This document shows, piece after piece, positions 63,253 through 64,000 of a stretch of DNA of 64,000 nucleotides. The notes beneath the pieces are model-generated. The model had not been told where the DNA came from. It worked only from the letters and a program-made list of their open reading frames with translations, and did no database searches. Numbering within the stretch: the stretch's first letter is position 1; every line of letters begins with the position of its first letter. Where the stretch lies: assembly GCA_964016985.1 (NCBI GenBank), contig OZ024825.1, forward strand, positions 28,821,893 to 28,885,892, given 5' to 3'. The translations under genes were made by a program, and so were the position numbers. The stretch comes from Anodontia alba (taxonomy: Eukaryota > Mollusca > Bivalvia > Lucinida > Lucinidae).

Positions 63253-63597
63253 CAGACAACCCTCTTTAGACCGACACTAGAAACAACGACAAATTCATTA
63301 TAATGACAATTTGACTGTCATGAAACTTTCACTTTGGAGGTAATAATTAGTCACAAATTATGCAAGAATATTGTATTTAATACTTAAAAGAAACAGACGT
63401 TTTGAATATTTGTTAGAACTGCCTCATTATGACAATTCTAACAAATATCCAAAATATATGTTATATGGGTAAATAAGAACAAAAAAAGACTTTTCTTGCA
63501 TATCAATCTGCTCATTAAGTATTCTGTACAACAGCAAATTCATTTTAATGGCAATGTCTTTTGGAACAAATGCTGTCATGGTAATGAGGGTTTACTG
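63253..63597. mobile_element. pogo-like MITE with nested palindrome
   Basis: TA flanks at 63251-63252 and 63598-63599. Ends CAGACAACCCTC and the reverse of CAGTAAACCCTC. Inside, GAATATTTGTTAGAACTGCC with its inverse at about 63400-63470 is a palindrome of the CATTAGAA type, as in the 5331-5923 element. Confidence 0.55.
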
Positions 63598-63671
63598 TAT
63601 TTTACTACCTGTTGATGTGTCTAGAAACTGCTAGATGAGTTTGGAAGGATACCTTTTTTTTTTTTTTTTTG

Positions 63672-63972
63672 TACTGAGGTTTTACAGCCCAGTCAACCCA
63701 ATGGGGTCATGTCAAGCACGGTCAGTTTACCTAACCACACGTTTACTGGGCAGGCTTAGTCTTCTAAGCGGTTAACCAGTATTGTGCACATTCTTTTGCC
63801 AGAAACTGACAACTGCCCTTCTTGAATCAGCGGAAGGGGAAAGAATGACCATAGAAAATATTTCATGATCAATCTCCATGAAAGAATGTTGCCAACCTCG
63901 GCGGGGGTTGAACCTGCGACCTCCTGGTCTCCAGTCGGACGACGCATCCAACTGAGCTACCGTGGTCAGCCA
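63672..63972 (-). mobile_element. RUDI-like tRNA SINE (full copy)
   Basis: A T-run at 63653-63671 represents its tail; body and 3' domain as in 43434-43725; head at right with GGTAGCTCAGTTGGATGCG and GCAGGTTCAACCCCCG on the minus strand. No clean target duplication visible. 63973-64000 is unassigned. Confidence 0.75.
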
Positions 63973-64000
63973 AGACCACAATATCTTTGGCCCCAAGCTC

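Overview
The window looks like AT-rich genomic DNA from a bivalve mollusc. The best clues are several copies of a tRNA-headed SINE resembling the molluscan RUDI type, and long arrays of 'pearl'-like elements: tandem cores of about 166 bp, an ACGG microsatellite and a terminal hairpin, a design I recall from oysters and clams and now usually placed with Helentrons. A venerid clam or relative is plausible; the species cannot be fixed from the text. I recognise no intact host gene, no functional tRNA or rRNA, and no prokaryotic feature. The recognisable protein-coding sequence all comes from transposons and is broken: a Tc1-type transposase (DD34E), a mariner transposase (DD34D), two non-LTR reverse transcriptase fragments and one reverse-transcriptase-like fragment of uncertain clade.

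Layout. 0-9.25 kb is a mosaic of short hairpin MITEs (several flanked by TTAA), a 593-bp pogo-like MITE, a 144-bp tandem array, a 180-bp tandem array hit by a SINE, and the left part of a 1-kb dispersed repeat. 9.25-27.22 kb appears to be one large insertion, about 18 kb, into that dispersed repeat: the repeat stops at 9253 and resumes at 27225, and two uninterrupted copies lie at 59.5-61.5 kb. The insertion carries a long imperfect inverted repeat (arms within 9254-14270 and 22880-24998). Its left arm has received three further insertions: a double palindromic AT element, a 0.74-kb element with inverted ends, and a retroelement remnant. Its spacer holds a Tc1 element inside an ATCT microsatellite and a smaller fold-back element; another fold-back lies at its right edge.

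27.4-41.4 kb holds a reverse transcriptase relic and then arrays of pearl-like elements in both orientations, interrupted by a 2.6-kb element with 0.47-kb direct repeats. 41.4-45.7 kb is a MITE/SINE mosaic with one weak candidate exon. 45.76-50.22 kb is a fold-back element enclosing a nearly full-length pearl-like element, itself hit by a SINE and a 615-bp TTAA element. 50.3-57.8 kb contains further SINEs with clean target duplications, two more tandem-core families, and a mariner element with perfect inverted ends but a decayed gene. 57.8-64 kb holds a CAGGG-ended element, unassigned sequence, a 1.05-kb tandem duplication and more nested MITEs and SINEs.

No pathway or operon can be read here. 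The elements relate by nesting, which gives a relative order of insertion, and by shared ends or hairpin cores that suggest common mobilising enzymes. All homology statements are from reading by eye; element names are from memory of the families, not from a search.
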